Source of the DNA: Cyclobacteriaceae bacterium
Lineage (GTDB): Bacteria; Bacteroidota; Bacteroidia; Cytophagales; Cyclobacteriaceae
Direction of reading: 5' to 3'
Length of the DNA: 64,000 nt
NCBI GenBank assembly: GCA_958296015.1
Contig: CATQIH010000035.1
Coordinates: 62,001-126,000, forward strand
A model generated the notes under the pieces. That model was given only the letters and a program-made list of their open reading frames with translations, had not been told where the DNA came from and ran no database searches. Of the stretch, positions 9,181 through 18,258 are shown one piece after another; positions within the stretch are counted from its first letter, which is position 1, and each line of letters opens with the position of its first letter. Both the position numbers and the translations under genes were made by a program.

Positions 9181-10470
9181 ATGAAAGTTGAGGAATTAGA
9201 CCAAGCTGCTACTGAGCAGTATTTAAATATGGACCTGCTTAGATTCACGACGGCAGGAAGCGTAGATGATGGTAAAAGTACCCTGATTGGGCGGTTGCTC
9301 TATGATAGTAAGGCCATTTTTGAAGATCAAATGGATGCTATAGAGCGTAGCAGTAAAAATGCAGGTGACGAAAATGTGAACCTGGCATTGCTAACCGACG
9401 GTTTGCGCGATGAAAGAGAGCAGGGCATCACCATTGATGTGGCTTATCGCTACTTTGCTACACCTAAGCGTAAATTCATCATTGCCGACACGCCCGGCCA
9501 TATTCAATATACCCGCAATATGGTGACCGGAGCCTCTACAGCCAACCTGGCTATTGTGTTGGTAGATGCCAGAAACGGAGTGGTAGAGCAAACCTGCCGT
9601 CATGCATTTATTGCTTCTCTGCTAAGGATTCAGCACCTTATTGTATGTGTTAACAAAATGGATCTGGTGGATTATGCGCAGGAAAGTTTCGATAAGATCA
9701 GAGATGATTTCAAAGAATTTAGCTCCAAGCTCGATATTCCTGACATTCGCTATATTCCGATCAGCGCGTTGAAGGGTGACAATGTGGTGAATAAATCTGA
9801 GTATATGCCCTGGTATGAAGGTGGCAGCCTGTTATATACCTTAGAAGATGTGCAGATATCCAGCGATAACAATTTTGTTGACAGCCGTTTTCCAATCCAG
9901 CGTGTGATACGCCCTCAGTCAGATAAATACCACGATTATCGTGGGTATGCCGGCAGGGTAGCTGGCGGTGTATTCAAGCCCGGCGATCAAGTGGTAGCAC
10001 TACCTTCCGGGCTTACTTCCAAGATTGCTTCTATTGAAACGCTGGATGGCAAACTGGACGAAGCGTTCGCACCGATGTCTGTCTCTATATTGCTAGAGGA
10101 TGATATTGACATTACCCGTGGGGATATGCTGTGTAAACCAGACAACCAACCCAATGTAGGTCAGGATATTGAGTTGATGGTCTGCTGGCTGCACAATAAA
10201 AAGCTGGCACTCAATGGCAAGTATGCTATCAAGCACACCACCAAAGATGTCCGGTGTGTAGTGAAAGATATTAAGTACAAAATAAATATCAACACACTGC
10301 ACCGCCTTGAAGATGACAAAGAAATAGGGTTGAACGACATAGGTCGTATACAGATACGCACCACGGCTCCCCTACTCTATGATAGCTATAAGAAAAACCG
10401 CACTACTGGTAGCCTGATCATCATCGATGAATTTACCAACGAAACAATAGGTGCAGGGATGATCATTTGA
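9181..10470 (+). CDS. cysN: Sulfate adenylyltransferase subunit 1 (GTPase)
   Basis: The 429-residue regulatory GTPase partner of CysD, related to elongation factor Tu. Switch and nucleotide motifs are intact: TAGSVDDGKSTLIGRLLYDS (P-loop), EREQGITIDVAY, ADTPGHIQYTRNMVTGAS, CVNKMDLVDY and PISALKGDNV. The C-terminal beta-barrel domains follow (FPIQRVIRPQ, RGYAGRVAGGVFKPGD), ending IIIDEFTNETIGAGMII, also typical. It is somewhat shorter than the enterobacterial protein because it lacks extensions, and no APS-kinase domain is fused; CysC is encoded separately upstream. A strong terminator closes the operon. Confidence 0.96.
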   Translation: MKVEELDQAATEQYLNMDLLRFTTAGSVDDGKSTLIGRLLYDSKAIFEDQMDAIERSSKNAGDENVNLALLTDGLRDEREQGITIDVAYRYFATPKRKFIIADTPGHIQYTRNMVTGASTANLAIVLVDARNGVVEQTCRHAFIASLLRIQHLIVCVNKMDLVDYAQESFDKIRDDFKEFSSKLDIPDIRYIPISALKGDNVVNKSEYMPWYEGGSLLYTLEDVQISSDNNFVDSRFPIQRVIRPQSDKYHDYRGYAGRVAGGVFKPGDQVVALPSGLTSKIASIETLDGKLDEAFAPMSVSILLEDDIDITRGDMLCKPDNQPNVGQDIELMVCWLHNKKLALNGKYAIKHTTKDVRCVVKDIKYKININTLHRLEDDKEIGLNDIGRIQIRTTAPLLYDSYKKNRTTGSLIIIDEFTNETIGAGMII

Positions 10471-10496
10471 AAGATTATTCTTTTATTCTTACCTCT

Positions 10497-10530
10497 AAAA
10501 GCCAGCATATCGCTGGCTTTTTTTATTTTA
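10497..10530 (+). terminator. Rho-independent terminator after cysN
   Basis: A 10-bp perfect stem (AAAAGCCAGC, 10497-10506, with GCTGGCTTTT, 10512-10521), a five-base loop and a long T-tract end the cysCDN transcript 26 bases after the cysN stop. Confidence 0.88.
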
Positions 10531-10564
10531 GGCTTTTAATAAATTATATACCATTAAATGCACT

Positions 10565-12433
10565 ATGATCATGAAAAATTTTACAAGTATTTGCCTTAAT
10601 CCACTATGTTGGCTGGCTTTTTTGAGTTGTTTTGTCTATGCCAACCACATTCAGGCTCAGACAGATAATGTCATTTTTGAAGATAATTTTGAGCGCAACA
10701 CCTTTGGCGCAGATTGGGAAGTTGGTACCGCCTGGTCTATAGTAAATGGTAAAGCTTACAATAACTATGACGGTACAGGTTCGTCTTTGACGACGGCACA
10801 AGCTTTTTCTCAGACATCATACATTATTGAAACCCAGGCAAAGCCGTTTTTTAATGGATATTTTCGTCAGTATCAACTAACGTTTGGTCAGCAAGGGGAT
10901 ACCCAAAGGTATTCAGTAAGTTACGACCCATATGCCGGAGGCATTTTGTTTTTGGGCCGTGTAGATGATAATATTATTTATCCTAGCAAACTTGATGAAA
11001 CTGTTATCAAATTGGATACAGCCAAATGGTACAAGTTTCGGGTAGAAAAATACGATAATGGACTTATTCAGGTATACTTAAATGACGGAAGCGGGTTTGG
11101 TGAGACACCCATACTGGAAGCTATAGATACTACTTATAAAGATTTGGGCAAATTTGGGTGGTTTATTTCCACTGAAACTATAGGAGAAGATTTTTTTGTG
11201 GAATATATCACCGCTAGTGTACCACAGCAGCAAAAAACCAAGCCCGAAAAACCTGCTGTAGATGAACTGATCAAAAAGTTGACTGTAGCGAACGGCAAAA
11301 CTTATGAGGTAGATAAACTCAATGTAGGTGTAGTACAATACACAGACCGGCCCTATGTCATTACCTCGCTTCCCTCCTATTTGGAAGGTGCCTCTTTCGT
11401 GCGAACTGCCAACAGTGATAAAACAGTAACCAGTGCAACGTTTTTGGATGCTTACATCAAAGGCCCGGTAGTAGCTTATATCGCTTATGACCCACGAGCT
11501 ACTGCACTTCCTGCCTGGCTGAAGGACTGGATAAAAACGGGTGATATTATTGGCACCAATGATCCTGGTTCCAGTTATTTTGAAGTTTACACTCGCATAT
11601 TAGGTTACTATGATACTTATCCGCGCCCATTGAAACTAGGTGGCAATTTAGCTTCACCTGCTGTTGGCTCTAACATGAATTACCTGCTTATCGCTACGCC
11701 ACAGGTTCCAGGCCGGCAATATGAAGCAGAGGATGCTTCACTTTCTGGACCTGTTGTTGCCAGCAATAATCCAGGATACAGCGGTTCGGGCTTTGCAGAC
11801 TATATCAACAATTCTAGGGATTATGTAGAATGGACGATAGATATAGCATATCCTGGAGCTTACCGCTTATTATTTGAATATGCCAATGGTGGTACGTATG
11901 CCCGCCCATTGTCTATCACAATTGACAGTAAGTTATCATTTACAAAAGATTTTCAGCCAACTTTTGGATGGAGTGACTGGGTGATTACTTCACTAAATGA
12001 AACTATATATCTTTCTGCCGGAACTCATAAGATCAGAACTACTGCAATAAATAAAAGTGGTCCTAATATCGATTATATGTTCGTGTCTCCTTCATACGAT
12101 ACTCCTGTAAATGCTATAGGAAACGAGTTGCTGGCTGCTCGTACGGACAATCACGAGGTCAGCCTATCTAACCATCTTACACACGGTAGTTTCCCAAATA
12201 CTTTTGCTGAAGAGACGACACTATTTTACGAGCTTGATGTGGCTTCAACGGTCAATTTATCGGTATATGATATACAAGGAAAGCTGATCAGGAAATTGGT
12301 AACAGATGAGCAACAAGCTGAAGGTCATCATGAAGTGTTATTTCAGGCTAAGGGTTTACAAGATGGTCTGTATATGTATCAACTACAGACTTCGGGTTCT
12401 ATCGTATCAGGTAGGTTGTTGTTGAAGCGGTAG
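10565..12433 (+). CDS. Secreted carbohydrate-binding protein with T9SS sorting domain
   Basis: A 622-residue exported protein. A signal peptide ends HIQAQ, with Gln as first mature residue. Residues about 35-220 resemble a concanavalin-like/LamG beta-sandwich (EDNFERNTFGADWEVGTAWS, KWYKFRVEKYDNGLIQVYLN). Residues about 230-375 form a domain with YIAYDPRATALPAWLKDW that I have seen beside polysaccharide lyases but cannot name. Residues about 382-510 are a CBM6/CBM35-type sugar-binding module (YEAEDASLSG, GYSGSGFADYI, RDYVEWTIDI, IDYMFVSP). The last 80 residues are a type A T9SS sorting domain (YDIQGKLIRKLVTDE, GLQDGLYMYQL, GRLLLKR), so it should be cell-surface attached or released. No catalytic domain is recognised; binding or presenting polysaccharide is the likely role. 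The start could also be ATG 10571. It is flanked by terminators on both sides. Confidence 0.75.
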   Translation: MIMKNFTSICLNPLCWLAFLSCFVYANHIQAQTDNVIFEDNFERNTFGADWEVGTAWSIVNGKAYNNYDGTGSSLTTAQAFSQTSYIIETQAKPFFNGYFRQYQLTFGQQGDTQRYSVSYDPYAGGILFLGRVDDNIIYPSKLDETVIKLDTAKWYKFRVEKYDNGLIQVYLNDGSGFGETPILEAIDTTYKDLGKFGWFISTETIGEDFFVEYITASVPQQQKTKPEKPAVDELIKKLTVANGKTYEVDKLNVGVVQYTDRPYVITSLPSYLEGASFVRTANSDKTVTSATFLDAYIKGPVVAYIAYDPRATALPAWLKDWIKTGDIIGTNDPGSSYFEVYTRILGYYDTYPRPLKLGGNLASPAVGSNMNYLLIATPQVPGRQYEAEDASLSGPVVASNNPGYSGSGFADYINNSRDYVEWTIDIAYPGAYRLLFEYANGGTYARPLSITIDSKLSFTKDFQPTFGWSDWVITSLNETIYLSAGTHKIRTTAINKSGPNIDYMFVSPSYDTPVNAIGNELLAARTDNHEVSLSNHLTHGSFPNTFAEETTLFYELDVASTVNLSVYDIQGKLIRKLVTDEQQAEGHHEVLFQAKGLQDGLYMYQLQTSGSIVSGRLLLKR

Positions 12434-12456
12434 ATTGTTTCGAAGTAGAATTAAAT

Positions 12457-12490
12457 AAAAAGGTATCAGTCAACTACTGATACCTTTTTT
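12457..12490. terminator. Bidirectional terminator between convergent genes
   Basis: A perfect hairpin with arms AGGTATCAG (12461-12469) and CTGATACCT (12477-12485), extended by A- and T-runs on either side, lies between the convergent genes ending at 12433 and 12511 and can stop transcription from both. Confidence 0.85.
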
Positions 12491-12510
12491 ATGATGATAG
12501 CAATATCTCC

Positions 12511-13224
12511 CTATAATTCTTTGATGCGAATACTTCTGAACGAAATAGCATTGCCGTGGTCCTGTAAAGCCAAAAGGCCATTATCAGATTTACCATAAGC
12601 AGGCATTTCAATAAATTTACTGTTGGCTACAGAATCTTGCCAGGCTTGAGAACCCAAATCATATTCTACGATCTTCTCGCCATTCAGGTAATGTTCTACT
12701 TTGCCATTGTTGACAACCAGCCTCGTATGATTCCATTCTCCGGCAGGGTTGACGGTTTCTTCGGTTGCTTGCTGCACATCATAGTTGTCCCCGGATCTGT
12801 GTTTGCGGTTTTTAGCATCCGGATGCCGCTCATCATCTATAAACTGATACTCCGGACCACTATAATATACGGTAGGTAAAGTATCGTTTTCAACCACGTT
12901 AAAAAATAGTCCGCTATTTCCTCCTTCAGAGATATTCCAGTCTATCTCAAGATCAAAGTTTTTATACGTTTTTTTAGACACAATATCGCCACCTCCTGGT
13001 TTTAGGGTAAGAATTCCATTCTGGTAAGTCCAGTCAGAAGATATACTATCTACATGGTAGTTTCTCCAATGATCAGGAGCTGTAATATCCTCAAACCCGC
13101 CATTTTCAGCTACAATCTGTGTGCTATCACTTGTAGTAGCAGTTTCGGCATTGTTGCTGTTGGAGCAGGAAAACATGCCGACTGACAGTAGGCATAAGGC
13201 ACCGGTTACTAATTGTTTGGTCAT
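12511..13224 (-). CDS. DUF1080 lipoprotein (3-keto-disaccharide hydrolase family)
   Basis: A 237-residue lipoprotein (lipobox VGMFSC near residue 20), then a Ser/Thr/Asn-rich linker. The single domain is of the DUF1080 family: HVDSISSDWTYQNGILTLKP, GGGDIVSKKTYKNFDLEIDW, EGGNSGLFFNV, PEYQFIDDERHPDAK, NHTRLVVNNGKVEHYLNGEKI and the C-terminal LALQDHGNAISFRSIRIKEL. Members are beta-jelly-roll hydrolases, some shown to act on 3-keto-glycosides in the periplasm. The downstream end meets a bidirectional terminator. The neighbour upstream (same strand, 18 bases away) is the frameshifted sugar isomerase, so the two were probably cotranscribed. A second paralogue lies at 18259. Substrate unknown. Confidence 0.82.
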   Translation of the reverse strand: MTKQLVTGALCLLSVGMFSCSNSNNAETATTSDSTQIVAENGGFEDITAPDHWRNYHVDSISSDWTYQNGILTLKPGGGDIVSKKTYKNFDLEIDWNISEGGNSGLFFNVVENDTLPTVYYSGPEYQFIDDERHPDAKNRKHRSGDNYDVQQATEETVNPAGEWNHTRLVVNNGKVEHYLNGEKIVEYDLGSQAWQDSVANSKFIEMPAYGKSDNGLLALQDHGNAISFRSIRIKEL

Positions 13225-13242
13225 GTGAGTTTTATTTATAAG

Positions 13243-14289
13243 TTAAAGTCCAAGAATTTTACGATTGGTTTGATCATCTGCGCTACCGCCTGCAAAGTCG
13301 TCAAATGCTTTTTCAGTCACCTGGATGATGTGGCTATCCACAAAGGCCGCTCCTTCTATGGCTCCCTGTTCGGGTTGCTTGATAGCACATTCCCACTCTA
13401 CCACGGCCCATCCATCAAAATCATATTGCGATAGTTTGCTAAAGATGCTGCTAAAATCAACCTGTCCGTCACCCAACGATCTGAAGCGGCCCGGTCGGTC
13501 AATCCACGCCTGGTAGCCACCATAAACACCGGAGCGGCCGGTCGGGTTAAATTCTGCATCTTTCACGTGGAACATTTTGATTAGCTCATGATAAATATCT
13601 ATATATTGCAGATAATCAAGCTGTTGCAACACAAAGTGACTTGGGTCGTATAGATTTTAGCCCTACTATGATTATTGGTAGCTTCCAAAAGCGTTCGAAG
13701 GTAGCCCATCATGCAAATCTTCTCCCGGATGAATTTCATAGCAAACATCCACTCCGTTTTCATCAAATACATCCAATATGGGTTTCCATCGGTTGGCCAA
13801 CTCCTGGAAAGCCATGTCAATGAGTCCGGCAGGACGCTGAGGCCAGGGATATACAAAAGGCCAGGCCAAGGCACCAGAGAAAGTGGCATGTACGTTGATA
13901 CCAAAGTTGCGGCTGGCTTTTGCTGCCATCTTTAGCTGATTGACAGCCCATTCGGTACGTGCTTTGGGGTTGTTGCGTACCTGCTCAGGCGCAAAATCAA
14001 ACATAGTATCAAAAGCAGGATGAACAGCTACGAGTTGACCCTGCATATGAGTGGATAGTTCAGTGATTTCTACTCCGGCTTCCTGAGCTGTACCTTTAAG
14101 TTCGTCGCAATAATCTTTGCTATCGGCAGCTTTTTCCAGGTCTATGCATCGCGGATCAAAAGTAGGCACCTGCACACCTTTGTACCCTGCGTCGGCCATC
14201 CACTTACAGGCACTTTCAAATGTGTTGAAAGGCACATCATCGCTCATAAACTGTGCTAAAAAGATTGCAGGGCCTTTGATAGTTTTCAT
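13243..14289 (-). pseudogene. Sugar phosphate isomerase/epimerase, frameshifted (or misread)
   Basis: The 5' part (14289 to about 13705) encodes a TIM-barrel isomerase/epimerase start with AIFLAQF, STHMQGQLVAVHPAFD and VCYEIHPGEDLHDG; the 3' part (about 13650 to 13243) encodes LYDPSHFVLQQLDYL, FHVKDAEFNPTG, GVYGGYQAWIDRPGRFRSLG and WAVVEWECAI. Between them the frame is lost over roughly 55 bases. Reading on, TFERF lies in a second frame, LEATNNHSRAK in a third, and LYDPSHF is back in the first. This is what three single-base deletions would give, about 13706, 13690 and 13655, with a TAA at 13672-13674 in the original frame. Three losses, two at short homopolymers, suggest either local sequence error or recent decay. 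If intact it would be about 348 residues and probably isomerise or epimerise a sugar next to the DUF1080 hydrolase. Confidence 0.8.
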
Positions 14290-14421
14290 AGGCTGATAGG
14301 TTTTGGTTGTTAGGAGTTATAAAAATACAAAAAATAGGATCGCTAAAATAGGACTAAAATTAGGTTATTCAAATGCTATGCAACGTTTAATATCGCTGAC
14401 CAGTAAAAAGTACCAGCCTAT

Positions 14422-15471
14422 TTACGTCTTTGATTTCATAGCAACGACCTGCGCATGTCCGGGAACAGTGCGCAGCCACACCGTCTTTTTTGGAATTAAT
14501 CCGGCTCCTTTTTGCCAGCTATGTATTTCTTCTACAGACCACGTACCCGACTGGCTGGTAGCTGCAAAATACAAGTCCAGTAAGGCTCCCAGATGATCTC
14601 CTTTCTTGGATTCCTGCTTCCTGATAAAATCTTGTACAATGTAATAACCTCCCGGCCTGAGGGCGCGAAAAGCTTTCTCAGCAATAGCACGGTTGGTGGC
14701 ATCATCGAAATGATGTACCAAGTTGGCAATAAATATCAAATCATACGTAGCTTCTCCCAAATCTGTCGTTGTAATATCCCCAGCCTGGTGCTGTACTTTG
14801 TCTCCCAACGCTTCCCGGGCGAGTATTTTTTCTGCATGGCTGATGGCTTCCGGCAAATCCAATATCACAGCTTGCAAAGCAGGATGACGCTGGCAAAGTG
14901 CTACGGAAAAGTAGCCATGAGAGCCTCCGATATCCAGCATATGCGTAGCGTTAGGTGGTAGGGGTGTTCTCCGGCCAATCTCCGCAGCAGAAGTGCCTGC
15001 TACCGAACGCATCCCTTTCTGGTATACTTCCCACTGCTGCTCGTCAAACAGCCGGTGCATATCCACAGGTGTGCCACTCCTGACATACTCTTCGTAATGC
15101 TCCACCAGTTCCCATTCAATAAACTGTAGCAGCATTTTGTCATACAAAGAAACAGCATTGTCTTTCAGCATCCATTTTCTGGATAAAGGTGAAAGAGAAA
15201 ATAAATGATCTTTCTCAAGGAGATAGCCCAGATGAACAAGCGTATGCAATAGTTTGAGTGTGGCTTGCCTGTTGGATTGGGTACGAAGTATAATATCATC
15301 AACAGGGAGTGAGGTATGGGCCAAAGCCTCAAAAATGCCTATCTTGGTAGCCACCATAATGGTACGTGCCATCATAAAAGATAAATGTGTATCGCTTAAT
15401 GGCGTGGGGGCAATACCCAATGAAAGAGCTGCCTGCTCAAGAAGATTCTCCGGTATGGCACCAATTTTCAT
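14422..15471 (-). CDS. SAM-dependent O-methyltransferase
   Basis: A 349-residue methyltransferase of the plant-type O-methyltransferase family (PF00891-like). An N-terminal winged-helix dimerisation domain (ATKIGIFEALAHTSLPVDDII, RQATLKLLHTLVHLGYLLEK) precedes the catalytic domain with the SAM motif MLDIGGSHGYFSVALC, VILDLPEAI, GDITTTDLGEATYDLIFIANLVHHF and ALRPGGYYIVQDFIR. Such enzymes methylate hydroxyls on aromatic or carotenoid compounds, and the substrate cannot be told from the sequence. It is transcribed alone, about 130 bases upstream of the isomerase gene and divergent from corA. A carotenoid desaturase gene 4 kb away gives a weak hint at pigment chemistry, nothing more. Confidence 0.8.
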   Translation of the reverse strand: MKIGAIPENLLEQAALSLGIAPTPLSDTHLSFMMARTIMVATKIGIFEALAHTSLPVDDIILRTQSNRQATLKLLHTLVHLGYLLEKDHLFSLSPLSRKWMLKDNAVSLYDKMLLQFIEWELVEHYEEYVRSGTPVDMHRLFDEQQWEVYQKGMRSVAGTSAAEIGRRTPLPPNATHMLDIGGSHGYFSVALCQRHPALQAVILDLPEAISHAEKILAREALGDKVQHQAGDITTTDLGEATYDLIFIANLVHHFDDATNRAIAEKAFRALRPGGYYIVQDFIRKQESKKGDHLGALLDLYFAATSQSGTWSVEEIHSWQKGAGLIPKKTVWLRTVPGHAQVVAMKSKT

Positions 15472-15628
15472 AAAGTCGGTTTATTATGTGAATAAATATT
15501 TCTGCTTAAAGGATAATGTTACGAAAGTTAACATGAAATTAAGGTACGCAAATCGCATTAAATGTGCAGGTAAGCTATTTTTGGCAAGAGCATTGAACAA
15601 TAACCATAAAAATTACAGGCATCATGTC

Positions 15629-15659
15629 TTTTCAGTAATGGAAACTGCTTGTAGCTTTG
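15629..15659 (+). promoter_or_regulatory. Candidate sigma promoter of corA
   Basis: A -7 box TAGCTTTG (15652-15659) follows TTTT (15629-15632) at 19 bases, fitting the Bacteroidota promoter spacing, 43 bases before the corA ATG. Motif evidence only. Confidence 0.42.
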
Positions 15660-15702
15660 ACAAAATACCTTCTAAACTGATCAACCATTTTAAGATAAAA
15701 AC

Positions 15703-16815
15703 ATGTCATCCGTAAATTATGCTTTAAAAAAGATCCTTGTAGGAACGCTACGCATGATGCCCTCTGGCCATAAGCTGAGTGAAAACGCAGGTACTATGCC
15801 GGGAACGCTGATTTATACCGGGAAAATGATGGATGAAGTACCGGAAATCACGCTGTATCAGTATGATGAGGCTGGTGCCAACAAGTTTACTGATACAAAT
15901 CCGAAGAATGTGCTGCAAAAAATTGATCCGGCCAAAAGGAACTGGATCAACGTAAGTGCTATCCATCAGACAGACGTACTGCAACAGATAGGTGACTGTT
16001 TTCATCTGCACCCGCTGGTGATGGAAGATATACCAAACACACTGCTTTCGCCTCAATACGAAGACTATGATGACTATCTTTTTCTGACGCTAAAGATGCT
16101 AAGCATCAACCAGGAGACGCACCTAGTAGAACAAGAACATGTTAGCTTCGTTTTAGGCAGCAACTATGTGTTATCCTTTCAGGAAAGAAAAAAAGATGTG
16201 TTTGATCCCGTGAGGCAACGGCTGGAGAGTGCTATTGGTAAGATTAGAAAGCGGGGCGTTGATTATCTATTGTATGCGCTCATAGATGTCATTGTGGATA
16301 ACTATTATGGCATTACAGAGGAAGTGAGCGACCAAATGGCTCAAATGGAAGACAGCCTGATCCGTGAACCAAAACCAAATTCAGTAGAGAGCATTACCAA
16401 TTACAAACGCCAGCTTATTGACTTGAGAAAGAGCGTTTATCCGTTGCGTGATGCCCTGGGTAAACTCGACAATGAGGAAGAGCTGATCAATAAAAACACC
16501 ATGCGCTTCTTCCAGGATGTGTACAGCCATATAGCGCATGTGATTAATACGATGGAAACGCAGCAGGAGATTTTGTCTGGCTTTATGGATTTGTATATGT
16601 CTTCGCTGAGCCACAAGATGAACGATGTTATGAAGACCCTCACTATCATTTCTACAGTCTTTATTCCTCTTACCTTTATTGCCGGTATTTATGGTATGAA
16701 CTTTCATTACATGCCAGAACTGACCTACCATTGGGGTTATCCGATAGCCTTGCTGTTTATGCTGGTGGTAGGCTCGGGCATGTACATGTACATGAAAAGC
16801 CAAAAGTGGTTCTAA
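15703..16815 (+). CDS. corA: CorA-type magnesium/cobalt transporter
   Basis: A 370-residue inner-membrane channel subunit. A long cytoplasmic funnel domain (KRNWINVSAIHQTDVLQQIG, LHPLVMEDIPNTLLSPQYEDYDDYLFLTLKML) is followed by a helical stalk (ESITNYKRQLIDLRKSVYPLRDALGKL) and two C-terminal membrane helices. The first ends in the signature YGMNFHYMPE (GMN motif), and the second is YPIALLFMLVVGSGMYMYM. The length and motif order are those of CorA. The start at 15703 follows an intergenic promoter-like motif. It stands alone and is convergent with the Gfo/Idh/MocA gene. The substrate is presumed to be Mg2+ from the family. Confidence 0.92.
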   Translation: MSSVNYALKKILVGTLRMMPSGHKLSENAGTMPGTLIYTGKMMDEVPEITLYQYDEAGANKFTDTNPKNVLQKIDPAKRNWINVSAIHQTDVLQQIGDCFHLHPLVMEDIPNTLLSPQYEDYDDYLFLTLKMLSINQETHLVEQEHVSFVLGSNYVLSFQERKKDVFDPVRQRLESAIGKIRKRGVDYLLYALIDVIVDNYYGITEEVSDQMAQMEDSLIREPKPNSVESITNYKRQLIDLRKSVYPLRDALGKLDNEEELINKNTMRFFQDVYSHIAHVINTMETQQEILSGFMDLYMSSLSHKMNDVMKTLTIISTVFIPLTFIAGIYGMNFHYMPELTYHWGYPIALLFMLVVGSGMYMYMKSQKWF

Positions 16816-16888
16816 AACTGTACATCAAGTAACATAGCGAACTCAACTCTTGCCTACCCCAAGTATCAAAAAATGCCAGGTATTTTGA

Positions 16889-18052
16889 TCAGACAGTAAA
16901 CTTATGCCACTTTTCGTCGCTTTTGCTTGAGGCTACAGCATTGATGATAAAAGCCATACCGCGTATACCATCGTCAATGGTGGGGAAATCCAGGTATTGT
17001 GCATCGGGTTCTTTGCCTTGCATACGGGCACGCAGTGTATAGGCAAAATTCCGATACACATTGGCAAAAGCTTCTATATATCCTTCCGGGTGGCCCGCCG
17101 GAATGCGGCTATTGGTGGTAGCACGCTCTCCATTGTAGCTGCCGCCTGTTCTGTAGATTTGAGTAGGCTGGTCCAGCCACCGTACAATGAGCGAATTTGG
17201 CTCCATCTGGTACCATCTCAATCCCCCCTTTTCACCATAGACGCGGATGTTGAAGTCGTTTTCCTCGCCGGCAGCAATCTGGCTTGCACTTAATATGCCT
17301 TTGGCACCATTGTCGAACCGTAGCAAAATGTTGCCATCATCATCCAGCGTACGGCCTTCTCCAAAAGTGGTGAGGTCGGCACACATTTCTATAATTTTCA
17401 GACCTGTTATATATTCTGCCATGTTCTCTGCGTGGGTGCCAATATCGGCAATACAGTTGCTGATGCCTGCTTTGGTGGAATCTACCCGCCAGGATGCCTG
17501 TTTTGAGCCTTGATTCTCTAACGATGCTGCCAGCCAGCCCTGAGGATATTCCACAACGATTTTTCTAATCTTTCCTAGCTTTCCGCTTTTTACCATGTCG
17601 CGGGCCTGCTTCACCATTGGGTAGCCAGTGTAATTGTGTGTGAGGGCAAAGGTAAGTCCTGTCTTGTCGATGATTTGTTTCAGTTCTTTGGCCTGTTCCA
17701 TATTAAAAGTAACAGGCTTATCGCAGATCACAGGAAACCCGTGTTCAAGAGCCATCTTTGTAGGTGGAAAGTGCATGAAGTTTGGCGTTACCACAGATAC
17801 AAAATCCATCCTTTCGCCTTCCGGAAGTGCTTTCTCTTTGGTGATCATTTCCTCAAAATCGCCATATGCTTTGTCGGGTGGCAGATAAAGTGATTCACCG
17901 GAAGCTTTAGATTTCTCCGATGTACTACTGAATGCGCCACAAACAAGCTCAATCTGACCATCAAGTGTAGCGGCCATGCGGTGTACAGCACCAATAAAAG
18001 CACCTTTTCCTCCGCCTACCATGCCCATGCGTAGTTTTCTGTCTGTTGCCAT
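16889..18052 (-). CDS. Gfo/Idh/MocA family oxidoreductase
   Basis: A 387-residue NAD(P)-dependent sugar dehydrogenase-like enzyme. The Rossmann start is MGMVGGGKGAFIGAVHRMA, then VSVVTPNFMHFPPTKMALEHGFPVICDKPVTFN, with the conserved EKP/DKP-type catalytic lysine motif (here CDKP). ALTHNYTGYPMVKQARDMV and DIGTHAENMAEYITG carry the substrate-binding residues. It has no signal peptide, so it is cytoplasmic. Enzymes of this family make or reduce 3-keto sugars, inositols or amino sugars. Its position between two DUF1080 (3-keto-glycoside hydrolase family) genes and near an isomerase gene fits a 3-keto-sugar pathway, which is an inference from context. It is transcribed toward corA. A weak inverted repeat near 16864-16891 may act as a shared terminator. 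Confidence 0.88.
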   Translation of the reverse strand: MATDRKLRMGMVGGGKGAFIGAVHRMAATLDGQIELVCGAFSSTSEKSKASGESLYLPPDKAYGDFEEMITKEKALPEGERMDFVSVVTPNFMHFPPTKMALEHGFPVICDKPVTFNMEQAKELKQIIDKTGLTFALTHNYTGYPMVKQARDMVKSGKLGKIRKIVVEYPQGWLAASLENQGSKQASWRVDSTKAGISNCIADIGTHAENMAEYITGLKIIEMCADLTTFGEGRTLDDDGNILLRFDNGAKGILSASQIAAGEENDFNIRVYGEKGGLRWYQMEPNSLIVRWLDQPTQIYRTGGSYNGERATTNSRIPAGHPEGYIEAFANVYRNFAYTLRARMQGKEPDAQYLDFPTIDDGIRGMAFIINAVASSKSDEKWHKFTV

Positions 18053-18258
18053 CGTTCAATTAGATTTGTATAGTTTTGATAATAGACCAATATAAAAGTA
18101 TAAAGAGGCAGACGATGAAATTAGTTTAGCAAAAAATAGCTCTTTATACGCAAAATTATAAATTTGTGAAATAATAGCTAATACAACAGGCTGTTCCCAT
18201 ATGTTTGTGGTTAGCTTTTTAGAAAAATAATTCAGTTTAACTAAATTTATCTACACAC

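Noticed and set aside
15254-15715. A 153-codon frame between the methyltransferase and corA
   Set aside because: Its first half is antisense to the methyltransferase gene and the rest crosses the corA promoter region; no recognisable domain.
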